This document shows, piece after piece, positions 22,209 through 60,291 of a stretch of 64,000 nt of DNA (its first letter is position 1; the number at the start of each line of letters is the position of its first letter). The notes beneath the pieces are model-generated. The model saw nothing but the letters and a program-made list of their open reading frames with translations, was not told where the DNA came from and did not search any database. This DNA comes from Pelecanus crispus (taxonomy: Eukaryota; Chordata; Aves; Pelecaniformes; Pelecanidae): the NCBI RefSeq assembly GCF_030463565.1, contig NC_134653.1, forward strand, positions 27,403,150-27,467,149, in the 5' to 3' direction. Made by a program: the position numbers and the translations under genes.

Positions 22209-25200
22209 GCCTTCTACCCCAACCAACTTTAAATGGCATCTTTTGAATAATCTTTGCTGACACAAGCTGCCTTAGTTGTAGTTGCTGCAGGGGTTGGGAA
22301 GGCTACTCAAGCAAGGAATGTTCAGTCCTTGGGGTCATGGAAACCAGCCAGGAATTTCTGGTCTCCCATTCCCAGGGGCATGAGGAGCCTGCAGAGGAAA
22401 ACCAAAGGTGACCATTTCCTCAGTTTAAATGTCATTGACCTGAATTGGAGATGTTTTCCAAGACTTTTTAAGATCAAGAGAGCAGTTTTGGAAATATGAC
22501 TGATATCTTGATGGAGGAGGAGAGTGATCATTTCAAATTATATAGTCTTATAATACAATACAGGAAATTGTCATTTCAAAAAAGAAAGCATCAGGCACTG
22601 TCTCTTTCAAGCCTTCAGAGCTTTTCTTCCAGCCACTTGATACATGTGTGCGCGTTGTTCAGTGAGAGCGCTAAATGGCCAGGTATCAGTTCTTGCATGT
22701 ATGAACACAAAATATCAAGATAGGCTAAAAAGTTAGCTATGTGCCATGTGATCACTGAGGATAGTGTGTTACTCGGAAGGAGAAAGGAGGTGACAGTGGG
22801 ACTAAAGCTGTCTCTTTTCTGTAAGACTGATATTTTAACAGCTCTCAGGGGAGGAAGGACATGTTCAACCTAATAGCATAATGGAATAATATGTTGAACA
22901 TATCAGCTTTGACACAGACCAGCTGGTGGCTGTAGACACAAATAACCTAAGGAAAACAAATTTGAAATGTTTCAGGAAATGGCTATATGCATGCAGTGCA
23001 GGGCGGGGGGCAGGAGGGTGCCTTGTGTGTAAAAGAAAAAAGATAAAAGCCCCTCTCTAGCTGTGGGAGGAGTGTCTCACTTATTCCTGGAAAGGACTAC
23101 ATTCCATCCTTAATGATAGTTAGGGCTATAAATTTAGTACTGTCTTCTCCTCTGGACCCACAGAACTCTGCACTGTGAGGTTGGACTAAAGGTCCAGTAT
23201 GGAATACAGTTGGTAAACAGAAAAATCCCCAAAACCAAATAAAAACCCCTCCTACAGTTACTGTTAGAAATTTCCTCAGAAATTATTGGTACAGTAACTA
23301 TTGCCTAGCAGGAAAATTATCTCCACCAGTAGGCCCTCCACAATCTCTTCCTTCCCTTCTTTCTGCTGCCTTTGTGTTTCTAATTCACCTTGTCTTTTAA
23401 TCTCTGTCCAACTGGTTTAAATTCCAGTCTTTGTAGACTGCTGTCCAGCAATGAAATGGTCAATAGAGACTTTTTATTTCTGTCTTTTTTTCCTTCATGA
23501 AGCCAGTCTTTGAGTTTTGGAGCCCAGTGAGATACCTAGGCGGAAGGTAATTACTCTTCTCAGAGCTTTGATTTCAGGCTCTCTGCAGACTTCGGCAGAC
23601 GCTATTTCAGCTGCTCCATTCTATTCACATGTGAGTTATTTTCTTTGAAACTGTGAAAGATAGAAATGTACTTTTCTTTCTAAATTAAAGCTCATATCCT
23701 GAACTGGAGCATGTCAGGCAAACCACAGCCAGTTGGTGGATGAATGCATAACCATATAGGTAATATGAATCCTTCAATGCCTCCCTCAGGTCAGGAGTTA
23801 TGTATTGTGTCGTCAGGCAACTTGCAAGTCTGTTCTGCGCTTACAACCCAACTGGCCAGATTTCAGTACGTTGTGTGACAACCGTAATAGATGACTACAG
23901 GTTCACTCCGCTGTGGCTACGAACAAGAAGACATGAAAGACAGTGTCAGTGATGTAAACTGCTAACTAGCCTTTGAAAGATGCTGAAGATACCCAAGATC
24001 TTGAAGAGGCCAATCAGTGCTCCCCTTCTGCTCTTGGTGGCTGCAGATCTGCTCTTGCCCTGCCGTGCATCTGTGCTCTCTCACTCTTTTTTAAAAGTCT
24101 TTATCTCATGCCATTACAAGTCAGCAAGCATTCATATGTGCTCAAGCAGGAGGATAGTGGAATGTGTTACACTCTTCACAAAAGCAGCTTCCTTCTTTCT
24201 CGTTTGCCAGCAGCATGTCAGCAGCAAGTATCACTTTCTTTCACAAGAATGGCTTTGGTAAAAGGTACACTAATGAGATACACTCCATTGACGAGTTATT
24301 TCTGGCACAGACAGAGCTGGAAGGAAGTCAGCATTACACACACTCTTTGGCCTGGGAAGGTCTGAGAACCCTTTAAATACTTGGCTCAGAAATGGCTCTT
24401 TTCCTTTTATCTAGGAGATTTTTGCTTTCCTGTTAAGTTAATTAAACTTCTGTTTTGTCTTCCTCATGCCCTTTTGCCAGCATCTAGCCTTTTTATGAAG
24501 ACACTAGTTCAATAACCATCATTTATAGTGTCAAGCTTAGGTTACTACTGTTTGTTTGCCAAGTGCAGCTGCAACTGTCTGCCCAATTTCACATGTTGCT
24601 GTGATCCAGAGATATTGGCTTTCACTACACAAATGTGCCGTTGAGGCACACACAGTGTCCCTTCCATGAGCTGTCCTTAAAAGATGTCATGCTTTGTCGT
24701 ATTCCCACTTCTCGGAAAAAAGGGCTTGTTTACAGTGGAAAACTGATTTGGATTGCAGTGGAGTCTGCAGTTCAAGTGAAATATTACTTCTGGTTAGCAC
24801 CTTGTATGGATATTCTCACTATGGAATGAGATTATGTTACTCAGAAATAAATTCTAAAGCAGATCAAATTATTTTGAAGCAGAAGTTTCCAGGCGGGGTG
24901 TCGGTGTAAATCCCTGTATATAAAGCCCCTGAATGCCTGAAATCTTGAAAGACTGGGTTCCTGAGTGTCTGGGGGTATGCATCAACTCCTTGGACAAATT
25001 CATCTGAAGGGCTGAAGTCCCCTTTCCCACTTCTTTAGCACAAAACTGTGCTCCCATATCATATTGCAGCAGAGTGATGCCACAGATGCTTCCGTTTTTC
25101 TTCCTTCCCTGCCACCCAAATCACACTGCAGCCCTAGTTACTTCTCTCTGTGGGAGCCGTGAGTTGAATAGCTATGGTGAGAGACCAACAGGGAAGCATT

Positions 25201-25790
25201 TTAGTATGTTCTGTCTTTGGGCCAGTCCATGCAATCTGCACTGGAGGTCCTTTTTTGACAGTGCCTGTATGTAGAGATCTAAAAGGTTTTCCTTAATAAT
25301 CCTAGCAGTAGGAAGGGTCTCATCCTTTGTGAGGGACAGACATTATTATAATTTCTTGGTTCACAGCTTGAATGCCTTCCCAGAAATGCAAGATGTTGAC
25401 TGTTAGTGGATGTTGTTATTCCTTTAGTGCTGCCAAGTGTGAAACTGAAGATTAATGTAGCCCTTTATTGACTGCTGTGTGCAGGCTTTGACCTGCCTGA
25501 AGAATATTCAGTGCCTATCCTAAAATTTACCCATTAGGCTTTCAGTTCAGTGGGCAGGCTGAATAAACAAACCTCTTCAACCTCCTTGTTGAGTTGCTTT
25601 GAATAACATCAAACCTAAACCCAAACCCATACAGCTGAGAGCCAGTGGTGTATTGAATCATTTAATACTACTTTGTTACTGGCCAAGCTGTTAGCCAAAG
25701 TTGTCTCACCTATAAAATAATGGGGGTTGGGCCATCTAATAAGCTTGCCTGAAACAACTTAAAGTTTTTTACATGAAACAATTTTTCAGG

Positions 25791-25818
25791 TTTTTGTTTG
25801 TTTGTTTGTTTGTTTTTC
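25791..25818. repeat. GTTT tetranucleotide microsatellite
   Basis: Five uninterrupted TTTG units flanked by extra T residues, about 28 bases in all. Confidence 0.85.
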
Positions 25819-25959
25819 TTTAGGGCAATGTAAGGCTCCCAGATTCTGCATTTGTTTTTAACTTGGATAGCTCTGAGGTAGCTTTTTGGGATTCCTTTAC
25901 ACTCCAATCCTTTACAGAGGGCTAAACAACTGAAAATTGCCCTTTTCAGAAATTCACAT

Positions 25960-26165
25960 AGATTTCCATTACTTTCTGTGTGATATCCCTATCAACCCTA
26001 TCAAATGCTTTTTCAAAGTTTATTCACATAGAGCCTCCACTCAGAGGGGAACTCCTTGAGGATTTTCAAGTTAGCCATGCGATAAATTCAAGACCATCTT
26101 TCTCAAAACCAGATTATTCAATCCTAAATTAGATGTCTGCTAATTCCATTCTCTAACAATATTCT
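25960..26165 (-). mobile_element. Possible decayed LINE reverse-transcriptase fragment
   Basis: On the minus strand, around 26000-26030, a KAFDRV-like reading followed by DRDI is visible despite stops. It recalls the KAFDxVxHxxL motif of non-LTR reverse transcriptases. The rest is too degraded to place in CR1, L2 or RTE. This could be chance similarity. Confidence 0.25.
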
Positions 26166-29100
26166 TGCCAGGAATCTGGCAGTATGGAAACATCATGTTC
26201 CAGACTCTGCCTCATCTCTCCAGATCTTACACTTCGAAATCCTGCGTTTCTACAAGGATTGAAACAAAAGATCTTTCTTCTACTAACGGGGAGGGACATC
26301 TTCTTCTTCCCAGATTATACCTAAAATTCATTCATTTTGGTATAGACTACTACCTGCTTTGATGAAGGATTAGAACACTCTATTTATAGTAGGTGCTTAA
26401 AGACCAGGCTTCCTGAACCCGTGGAAAACAAATGCGCCAGATTTTATTCTTTTGTTCTTTTAATAAACTGTCCGTGAGATTCTTCCCCTCCCCTCCTTTC
26501 CTGCTGGTTTACTTGCATTCTTATATGTTCAGTGTTTTTCTCTTCTGTCTTTGTTCCAGTTTATCAGCAATTTACACACAGTTGTTTCCCAGACTCCATG
26601 ATTTCAACAGCAAAAATAACACTGACCTCTTGAGCCCATGAGCAATCTTGTTGGTGGTAATTTAGCAGAAAGTTACAGTAATGAAGAAGAATGCTGCTTT
26701 TAAATGTTACATCATTAAATGTGTTTTATGAGTGTTTATTACTTCTTTAATGCACTTCCTGTGCACCAGGGAGATAGCCATATTCCAGGGAAGAATGAAG
26801 TTTTTAATTGACAAAAGTGGTCAATTTGTGAATCTCTTCTGGTTTCAAGAAATGTTTTCAGGGGTGATTTAGTCAAAGCAAGCAAGGAGGTTGTTTCTAG
26901 CTAGAAAGACAAAAGTGCTAACAACAGAAGGACTCTTCCAAAGATATGTTAAAACTTTGAAAACTGTGAGCTGGGCTTTTCCTGTGGGAGGGAGGGAGGC
27001 GAGTAGGGAGGAGAAGGTGACTGAAAACTTAGATTTCACTCCCCAGACCTGGGGCTGGTTAGGGACTGCTTTGGTCCCAGGCATGCCTGAGAGCAGACAA
27101 AATGTATTGTCAACAATAAACTTCCTCAGTTTTCAGCCACTTCCCCTCACCCAGCCTTCAGAACGGCAGGAAGCCAAGAGCAGATGACACAAAGCCAACT
27201 ATATGAGGTTTATAATTTGGCTCTCCTACTCTATAGGTGTATTGTACCTGTGGCTTTTGCAGTGTGCATGGGAAAGGCAGGGAATCTAAACGCAGACCAG
27301 AATTTTCCATCTGTATCACAATCCTCGACTTCATTTTGGCTTAAGTTTATGTACAGACCCATTTCTAAAACGGATAAGAATACTTGTAAAGATTTAAGTA
27401 GAATTAGGAAAAGAGTTCTTTGTCTGTAACCAGTGTAAAGGCAAAAAAACCCAGCAAAAACCCAAACCCCCAAAATTCCACTGAAGTTGTGTTATTAGCA
27501 AGAGGTCATGGTACAAAGAGTGAGTTTAAACCAGAGAATGTTCGTTTTCCTTCATCGCAGCACTCTTAAAGCTCATTTGTTTCAATGCATAAACCAAAAC
27601 AGGACAGAAAGGAAGTTTACGATCTTCCTTCCTTTATTCTTGTGTATTCCTTCCTTCCTGTGTATTAAGTAGCATTAAGCTAGTGTTTTATCTTCCCCCT
27701 ATATTTTAGACCTGTCTCCTCTCTTACAAGTTTTATTATGCTAATTACCCTTCACCGCTTGTCTTGTACACTTGAAACGTTTTGAATGGGGTATGTTCCA
27801 AGATAATTGTTTTATATGTCCGTAAGAAGCAAGGGAATCTGTATTCAAGGTGAAACAATGTAAAGATCTATTTCAGTGATCTATTTTGCCGTACAATTCA
27901 GTACTTTATTTTGTGGCCACTGGAAAAGTACAGTGTAGAAGGTCATTTTAAAGGGTGTTGCAGCATCTAGAAAGCAAGCTTAGTCAGAACATCAATATCA
28001 TGTGGCCTTGCAGGACATGTCTGGGTCCATGTCCACCTAAATCCCTTGATAGGTGTTAATAACAGGCAGCATGACCCTGTGGGTGATCTGAGGCACTTAC
28101 TGCATTAGGGACACGAGTTACTCATTTATTTAGCTGCTCTGGAGAACTTGTGTGATCAATTTTAAGGAATGACAGCAGAGGAAAGTGTCTGGAAACGATC
28201 TGCGTGGCAGTAGCAGGGTTTGTAAGAAGCTGGATGTTTCAGAGGGAGTATATGTACATAGTACTAACTTAGGAAAGGCGGAAATGCTGCCTACAATCCT
28301 GCCTACTAGCTCTGATATGTGATGCTGTTCAGCCTTTGCTCCTATCCTGGGTTACAGCGGAAAGATTTTGTTTGTTTGTTTAAATCTTTTCTTGGGTCTT
28401 TCCCAATTTTAGCCTGAACTCTAGATATTTGGCTCTTAAATTCCATTTCCCGGGCGCTTCTGACTAATGCCAGGGTGCAATTGTGGGGTTTTACAGGAAC
28501 TCTTGGGAACAGTCTTGCAGCACAGAGTGTGTGGACCGGTATTATCAAAACCCAGTTTTAGCTCTGAGATGGTATCCGTGCAACACAGGGTTTCAACACA
28601 GACGCACACAAGAACTGCTTTCTGCACAGATTACACTGTGTGGTCCTGACTTCTATATCCGACTTTCTGGACCACCCTGACTGCAGGCAACAGAGATGAA
28701 AAGAGTGCACACTTCAGAACTGTTTTGTAGGAATTTTCCCTCATTTTAAAGAACTTTTGTTCAATAAAATACTTATTTTCCTCTAAACCAGTTATTACAG
28801 CCTGGGTTCATAGCAAAAGGTTCAGCTATTTCACAAAATAATTACTTGGTCCGGGTAATGCAGAACTGGGAAGAAGTTTGAATACAGAGGTTTGAAGAAG
28901 TCAAAACCAGAGCTAGGATCTGGATTCAAGCATCACACTTAACAGATAACTGCAATGACTGCGGTGGAACATTCAGACTTAAATCCAAGCTCTCTAATAT
29001 GCTTTGTCTGGGATATGGAAGGCATCTTTATTAGGTTATTTTCCTGCTCAACATTAACATTAGGTGCTTTGAAGGTTTATTGTGTTGGCTAGAGTTATAC

Positions 29101-31098
29101 CTTTATATAGGCATAGTCCCTATGGAGTAGCCTGATCTCCTTTCATCGTTATTAGTAATTCTAGGCTTGTCATTTCCTATTCACGCAGTCTGGACCTCAC
29201 TGTGTTGTTGCAGGATGGTTGATACGGTGCACAGGAAATGTACTGTTTTTTCAGGTCTCGACTGTTCGTGAGTATTCTTTTCAGGGGCTTCAGTTTTATT
29301 GCCATGAAGTCCATTTCCTACATGTAGTACAATTTACTAAATTACAAACAAACAAAGCACCAATAGAGAAGTCAGTGAAAGTTCACACTAAGAATAGAAG
29401 CTTGAAGAGTACAGTTCAGTTATGTGACCTTCTTCAGGAGCTGGATACAAAATTGACCTGCTGTTTTTCCCTTTAATGTGCAGTCCGCAGAAAAGAGTGG
29501 TTCCCACAGAAAGCCAGGCCCCTCTGTTTGTTTCTATGGATCCTCCAGAAATGCTTTATCTGTTAGTTGACATCCTGAGTATGCTGATATGGAAATGAAC
29601 TTACTTGGTCTCCTGATTTCCCTCCTGTACTGTCAGCTGATTTTTGCACTGATCTCCCATTCTGAAGTGTTTAAAAATCTGCCAGCCATGAACGGAACAA
29701 AATGTTACTGATACGTACCTTTAAAATTGGCCATTAAAGCAAATTGGGATCATCAGATGAAAAATACCATGTAAGTATGAGTCACTGCTTATTATTGCCC
29801 TTTAGAAATATGTTTGCAGAAGAAAAATAATTCCTAAGAACAGGTTTTTAGGCCGTTGCTCATGAACAGGGAGATGCTACCCTGATGAGTACAGGGCAAA
29901 TACTTACACAATGTACTAGCTATCCAGACTTTTAAAAAGTTCCTTCCTTTCAAATGATGGCTTTTTTCTTCTTCGTATTCACCCTTTTTGTTTTATAGCA
30001 TATTATCATCCCTACTTTTAGCTTATCTTGAAAATTCCCCCAAAGATTAAAGGATTTTCCCAACTGCTGTCTAAAGGAGTTAGTCTGCTCTTTAGGAGTT
30101 ACTCCGAAGAGTTCCTGCTCCTAACAAAGCAGCAGAGTGGCGCATCTGCCCTGGTGCACTTGGCATGCAGAGCATCGCTGCAGCTTCTTGGGTTACAAAG
30201 GGTGAATCAGAGTAAAAGAATCACGTATCTCCAAATGCCTTGATGATATTAGACTAACCCTGGACACTTTCTGTTTAAAGTTAAATATTAGACACTCTCT
30301 CCCTGACATTCTTTTTTTATTTAGCCTAAAAGGCTTAATATTTAACTCAAAATACCTAACAACTGCAGATGGTAAGTGCTGAATGTTGTTACATCCTACA
30401 GAATATACATAAAGCAGTGCTTAAACTCGGTGTGATTGATATGTTTAGACATGCGTAGCCATCCCTGGACTTGGTATCTGGTTTTCTCATTCAAATGAAG
30501 CGCTTACATTGTGAATTTCAGTTGCATTTTGAAGCAAACGGCACAGCCAATAGTTCAGTGGGAATAACTGGTTTAAACAGGGTGTCCACTTGGTACCTGC
30601 AGAAAGCAATAGCCTTTATTGAGATGCACTTTTCTTTGTCCCCTATCAAGGTCTTAATTTGTTTGATCCTGACTGACATTAACTCTGGTTTTGGGATGAA
30701 TTCCCAATTACACTGGGCCTCAAAGCCATGTTGAAGACAAAATTATTTTTTATTACTGGCTCCTGTTCAAAGTCTTATTGCAACTAAAACGCTATCTGTG
30801 AAAACCATTGCAATTTTATCACTTCTTTCCTATTTCTAAGCATTTTTGTTGAATGGTATCATTAGAAAAAGCTCCTAAAGGTGTTCTGCTTTTAGATGAG
30901 TTATTTCTAAGGCTGAGGAGTTGGTCCAGAAGTGGGAAGTGGCCAGGAACGGCCACATCCAGGCCTCTTTAACCTTTTGGGCTATCTCAGGGTTAGCCAC
31001 CAAAGCACCGGGCGCGCATCCCAACCCGCCCTGACACAACTAAAGGGGACCGGCCCTACTGCTGCCACCTGCGCCATCCTCTCCGCGCCCCGGCCGCC

Positions 31099-31155
31099 AT
31101 GACGGAGAGCCTTCGCGACTCCGGGGTTGAGCCGCGCCCGCCAAAACCCCTCTGA
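31099..31155 (+). other. Candidate upstream ORF in the UPB1 leader
   Basis: GCCGCCATGA is a near-ideal start context. The frame runs 18 codons (MTESLRDSGVEPRPPKPL) to TGA and ends 157 bases before the UPB1 ATG. It matters only if transcription starts upstream of 31099, which sequence cannot show. Confidence 0.3.
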
Positions 31156-31256
31156 GGCGAAAGGGGCGTGGCCCGGCGGGCGCCGCCCGGGGGAGAAGTT
31201 CGCGGAGGCGCGCGCGTGCTCAACGGTCAGCGCGCGCCTAACGGTCTGGCGCGCCT

Positions 31257-31303
31257 CGTCCCGTCCCGTCCCGTCCCGTCCCGTCCCGTCCCGTCCCGTC
31301 CCG
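31257..31303. repeat. CGTCC pentanucleotide microsatellite, nine copies
   Basis: Nine perfect CGTCC units ending about 10 bases before the UPB1 start codon. The minus strand reads GGGAC repeated, giving many GGG runs that could form a G-quadruplex. The tract lies in the 5' leader or core promoter, not in the protein. Confidence 0.9.
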
Positions 31304-31312
31304 CGCCGCGCC

Positions 31313-48995
<17,683 letters not shown>

Positions 48996-50170
48996 GAGAG
49001 ACCATCTCATTAAAATTAAATGTTACATAACAAATTAAAAGGTACTGTTGGATGACAGCTTTACTGTGGATTGCAAGTTGTTATTTTAATGTTGTCATTT
49101 TAATTTCCTGTAACCAACTTTTAAATAATAGGATTCAAAACTGTGTGAAGTAAAATAATTGAAAAATGGCTTCTTGGGTTGGTTTTTTTTGTCATTTACA
49201 CAAATTTGTTCCTTACTAGAAATATATCCAGTAGGAATACAGTGATATGAAATGATTAAATTTATTCAGTACTGTGCTATAGTTTGATGGAGATGATGAG
49301 TCCAGAGGACATAAAAATTTTTACATAAGCTTTGCATTATGTGTCTATTTACCCAAATGCAAAATTTAGGGAGAAAGGAGGCATAAATTGTTTTCATCTG
49401 TCTTTTTCTAAATTGCAAACTATTTGATGCTGTTCTGTTAGAGCTAAGTAATGTCCCAGACATGTCCTAGTTGTTTGAAGATCTGTGGGTACTGTAAAAC
49501 AAGACCACTTTGGTTCTTTCTATTTCCCTTTACGTATTACAACCACAGTTGGACCAATGTCTTTTATGGGCTCCTTCAAGGTGCAAAAGTAGTGCTGCAG
49601 ATAGATGCTTTGAATATCTTCAGAAGCTCAGTGCCGGTGTTGTGAGGCAAAAATAGAAATGCTAGCTAAAGCATAGGCAAGGCTGGTGTAGTTGCATACT
49701 TTTCGTTGTGAACAGAAAGCCGCAGAGATGCTATTACAGATCAGGATGGATAATGAAAACTACTCCCCTGGAGCTGCACTCCAGTAGAATACTTAGTGGT
49801 TGTGGAGTACACAAAGCAGCTGTTGCCTGTTCTCGGCTACTAGTGTATATTGGAATTTTGTTTTGTATGATTCAGGTGATGCAGTAGGTGTTCAGGAAGT
49901 GCAGAATGAATACAATTTACAGCCTAGCAATATGAATTTGTAGCTGAAATAAACATTTGCACTCTTAATTTTTTTTTCCAAATGATAGTTTCAGCTGTGC
50001 CATTTCCAGTTAAGTATATAACACGTCCTCTGAAGATTTTTCCAATAGTTTTTGTCATAAGCTAGCTAATAAATGCACTTGCTACATTATGTTACAGGGT
50101 TATCTGTGACTTTAAACCTTTATTGAGAATGGCTTAATTACAAATAAAAATATATTTATGTATAAAATCC
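48996..50170 (+). other. UPB1: UPB1 3' untranslated region (probable extent)
   Basis: Inferred from the stop at 48993-48995 and AATAAA hexamers at 49948-49953, 50068-50073 and 50143-50148. No other plus-strand gene is evident. Confidence 0.5.
50119..50148. terminator. Opposed poly(A) signals between convergent UPB1 and GUCD1
   Basis: TTTATT at 50119-50124 is AATAAA on the minus strand (GUCD1 direction). AATAAA at 50143-50148 is on the plus strand (UPB1 direction). Both lie within 30 bases, so the two transcripts may overlap at their 3' ends. Which hexamers are used cannot be decided here. Confidence 0.4.
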
Positions 50171-52782
50171 CTGCATGTAAAATACCCCTTCCTTTGCTAT
50201 TGACATGAAAGAAACAAAGTGACAAAACATTTTCAGAATGAGTATTTTGATAGAAAATCTTGTAATGGGAAACAGAGTTTCAGAAAATGCAGATGTTCTG
50301 AATGCTTGCGCAGTGAGCTGCTTTTTAATCTGAATTTGTGTCATATAAATACGTCTTTTCACTTGGCTTTTGCGTCTTCCTTGTGTTTTCATCTCTCATA
50401 GCTATCTTCCATTCGACGGCTATAAGAGATCCTGTTGCAATGGTGGAGCCCTCCTTTTGCCTGTATTAGCTTTAACAGCTTTGTTCCTTTATCTTTCAGT
50501 TTCCTGAAGTATTTAAACCCTGGGCACCAAACATTTAACAGTCAATATTGTTACATCTATCTCTGCACTTCAGAACACTTAGCATGCCCTTAAGTTCATG
50601 TTTTATGTAAAAGCTCAAGATTCATATTTGGATAACTGAACCAGTAAGAGGCTAAACGTCAATTATAAGCCTTTTGTAAGAATCGTTTTTATTTAGCTAA
50701 CCAAGCCTGTTCTAAAATAAATCCTGTAGCAGTTTAATGGTATTGAATGAACTACCTACCTGGAAATGCATGGGTTAAGGAAGTACTCTATCAACCTGTA
50801 GTTTACATACCTGTTAATTAGTAACATAGCTAATACAATGTAAATCAAACATTATGAATTTGGGCTTGGACATAAAAATCCACAGATCAGCCTTCTGGTG
50901 ACTTAATTTGGAGGAGTCAGAAGGCATTATCTGTAACAGGTTTTGTACCTTTTTTCTGGGATTCTGCTGGTGGCACTAAAGTACTAGTTCTGCTCACAAA
51001 TCACATCCTAATTTTTACTCATTTTGCAAGTATAAGTGCCAAAATGCATTCCAGCTTCACCAATGATAAGCAAAATTTGATACACTGAAAATTTCTTGTC
51101 ACATACTTTTTGTTCGGAACTTTTTAAAGGCTACTGCATTTTAAATGTCTGTTACTATTTCTAGCCTCTCTACAAAGGAGCACTCTTGATTCTACTAAGC
51201 ATACTTATTGAACACTTTCCAGACATTTTTCAGCAAGTCAACAACTGATAAAATGTTTTCTATTAGAAAAATGTTTTTACCATGCTGAAAGTAGATTCCT
51301 ATTTATTATTTCCACCACTAAATAACAATGTCCTTTTACTATTACTCCACGCAGTTCCAGAATTTGAACAGCTCTTTTCCTAAAACGATGCCAAAGGTGT
51401 GGGATCTCTGTCTTAAGTGCAAAATAAAATTTTGCCAGCTTTACATCAGTATTAACATTGATTCTTCTACCCACTTCAATGTAGGCAAGACTGGAGATCA
51501 AGACTTGTAGGAAATTGTGATGGATGAATCTGAAATAAGTGGCTACTTCTTATACTTTACAGTGCTCCTCAGCGAAGTAATTAAACGCAGGTAATACATG
51601 AAAGGATTATCAATGGGCTGCTAACAATTTCACTTGATAATGTCTGAATACAGGAACTCCAACTTAATGCAAATACAGCTGTAAGTATAAGAGCTAGAAA
51701 ATCTGAGTTTCTGCCTTTTAACTTGTAGCAAGGAGACTATTTGTATTCCCTCTTTTCCTAATTGATTTCAGCTCTTCTTAGAAGGACACTGAACTAATAC
51801 CAATAGCAAAATTTGGCTCAAATTACAATTCAGCATTTTAGTTACAATCCAGTATATGCTGTCAGATATTTACAATTTACACACAGAATGTATACCATTA
51901 GTGTGGATGATAATTTTCTGTGTTTGCTTAGTAAGTTTCAAGTTTGTATTTAGAATGGATTCCACAGAAACTGGCACATGTGGGTGGCATAATGTTCAGA
52001 GGTTTGTGCAAAGAGCAATAAAGACTTTTAGGTACAAATAAAATATCTTCACTTAAACTTTTGGGGCAATACAGAGCTCTGAGCAGTCATCCTAGAGGAT
52101 TTAGCCAAAAGAGATTGAGTTTGTAGTACAAGGGCACAACACCAATAACTACAATTCAAAATTTAATGCAGTGGCGTAAATGCTAAATCTGTGTGAGGTG
52201 AATTTGGTACACAGAAGTTTCCTTGAGCCAGCAAGGCATTTTTTTGTTATTTAAAAGTGGTTTAACTTAGTATTTTTTCCTTCCATAATACCCTGCTGAA
52301 CCTCAAATCCCTAGATTTAGGACGAAGATCAGCCCTTGATGCTTTGACAGAGAGAGAAACATGTATTTTCTATTTATTTTTTTCCTGGTTTTGTTTACCT
52401 AAACCTATGCATATATTACCAAGTGTTAAAGTTCATTAATTTGGTGCTTTTTTCTCATGTGTTTAATTTGAAAATAAGCTCAAAGTGAACAGGCTCTGGG
52501 CCTGTATTTTATAACTGCTGTCAAATGCGCAATGTTGAAAATGAGGAGGGGAAAAAAAAAAACCCCAAAACTGAGACATACATTGCAAAATCAGATGCAT
52601 CATTGGGAAAAAAAAGGTAAAAGACAGCATTGCAATATAGTCCTATCAATGTCTATAAAGCCTCCCTTGTTTAAGATCCCACTGCAATTCAGGAGCAAGG
52701 TCTCTGCAGGGGAGTCCTGAGACAAGCAGCCAGCTGCCATGCAGGCTGCACAGGAAAGGACCAGAAGTATCAGGTGTGGATG
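50125..52782 (-). other. GUCD1: GUCD1 3' untranslated region (probable extent)
   Basis: About 2.66 kb of AT-rich, gene-free sequence between the GUCD1 stop and the minus-strand AATAAA at 50119. From memory the human GUCD1 3' UTR is also over 2 kb. Other minus-strand AATAAA hexamers, for example TTTATT on the plus strand near 51302, could give shorter ends. Confidence 0.5.
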
Positions 52783-59742
<6,960 letters not shown>

Positions 59743-60249
59743 GGCGGCGGCGGGGCCTGCCGCCCGCTCACTGCCGGCCCCGCCGAGCCGGCCCGCGCGG
59801 CGCCGCGGCCCAGGGGCCCGGCATGCCTCGCCGCGGCGCTGGCCCCTCCCGGCCCCGGGGGCGGGGGCGGAGGCGGGGGCTGCGGGGGGCCGGGCCCCGA
59901 GGCGTCTGCCCCGCGCCGTCTCCGCGGCGTGGGCGGCGGCGGTCGGGTGTGTCGGTGGGCAGGGGCATGACCCGGCGGGCGGGGGGCGCGGGACGGAGAG
60001 CCGGGGCGCGACCTGAGGCGGGCGGGGAAGCGCGGGGCGCGCCGGTAGCCAGCCCTGCCCCGGGGGCGCGGCACCGCCGGCGGGACGGGGCTGCCCCCGG
60101 CCGGCGGGACAAGACTGCGGCGGAACCGTGGCGCCGAGGGGAGGCGGCCCGGCGGCCCCGGGCACGCCGGCGGTGGCGGGAAGGGAAGGGACGGGGAGGG
60201 AAAGGAAGGGGCGGGGCCGAGCCGCTCCCGCCGCCGCCTTCCGCTTCCG

Positions 60250-60291
60250 GCGCGCGGTGCACGGCGGGAAGCTGGAGGAGGCCATTAGGGG
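60250..60291 (+). other. SNRPD3: SNRPD3 non-coding exon 1 (approximate)
   Basis: The human gene has a non-coding first exon, and exon 2 here begins upstream of the ATG after an acceptor. A donor GGGG|GTGAGC occurs at 60291/60292. A second strong donor TCG|GTGAGT at 60320/60321 could give a longer first exon. The transcription start is not determinable from sequence and is placed near the ETS pair. Confidence 0.45.

Larger units (their letters stand above)
19141..30950. other. Intergenic DNA, ADORA2A to UPB1, second part
   Basis: AT-richer than the region before it. No recognisable gene. It contains the CT tract, the GTTT microsatellite, a possible degenerate LINE piece near 26 kb and purine-rich patches. 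Short open frames (up to 130 codons, for example 23973-24365) show no family signature and no flanking splice pattern that I could join. Confidence 0.6.

Noticed and set aside
23165-23210. GAGGTTGGACTAAAGGTCC, similar to part of an avian CR1 tail
   Set aside because: The match is one short block without collinear neighbours.
23973-24365. 130-codon frame on the plus strand
   Set aside because: Composition and Cys/His/Leu content are typical of random translation; a second overlapping frame is also open and no homology is recognised.
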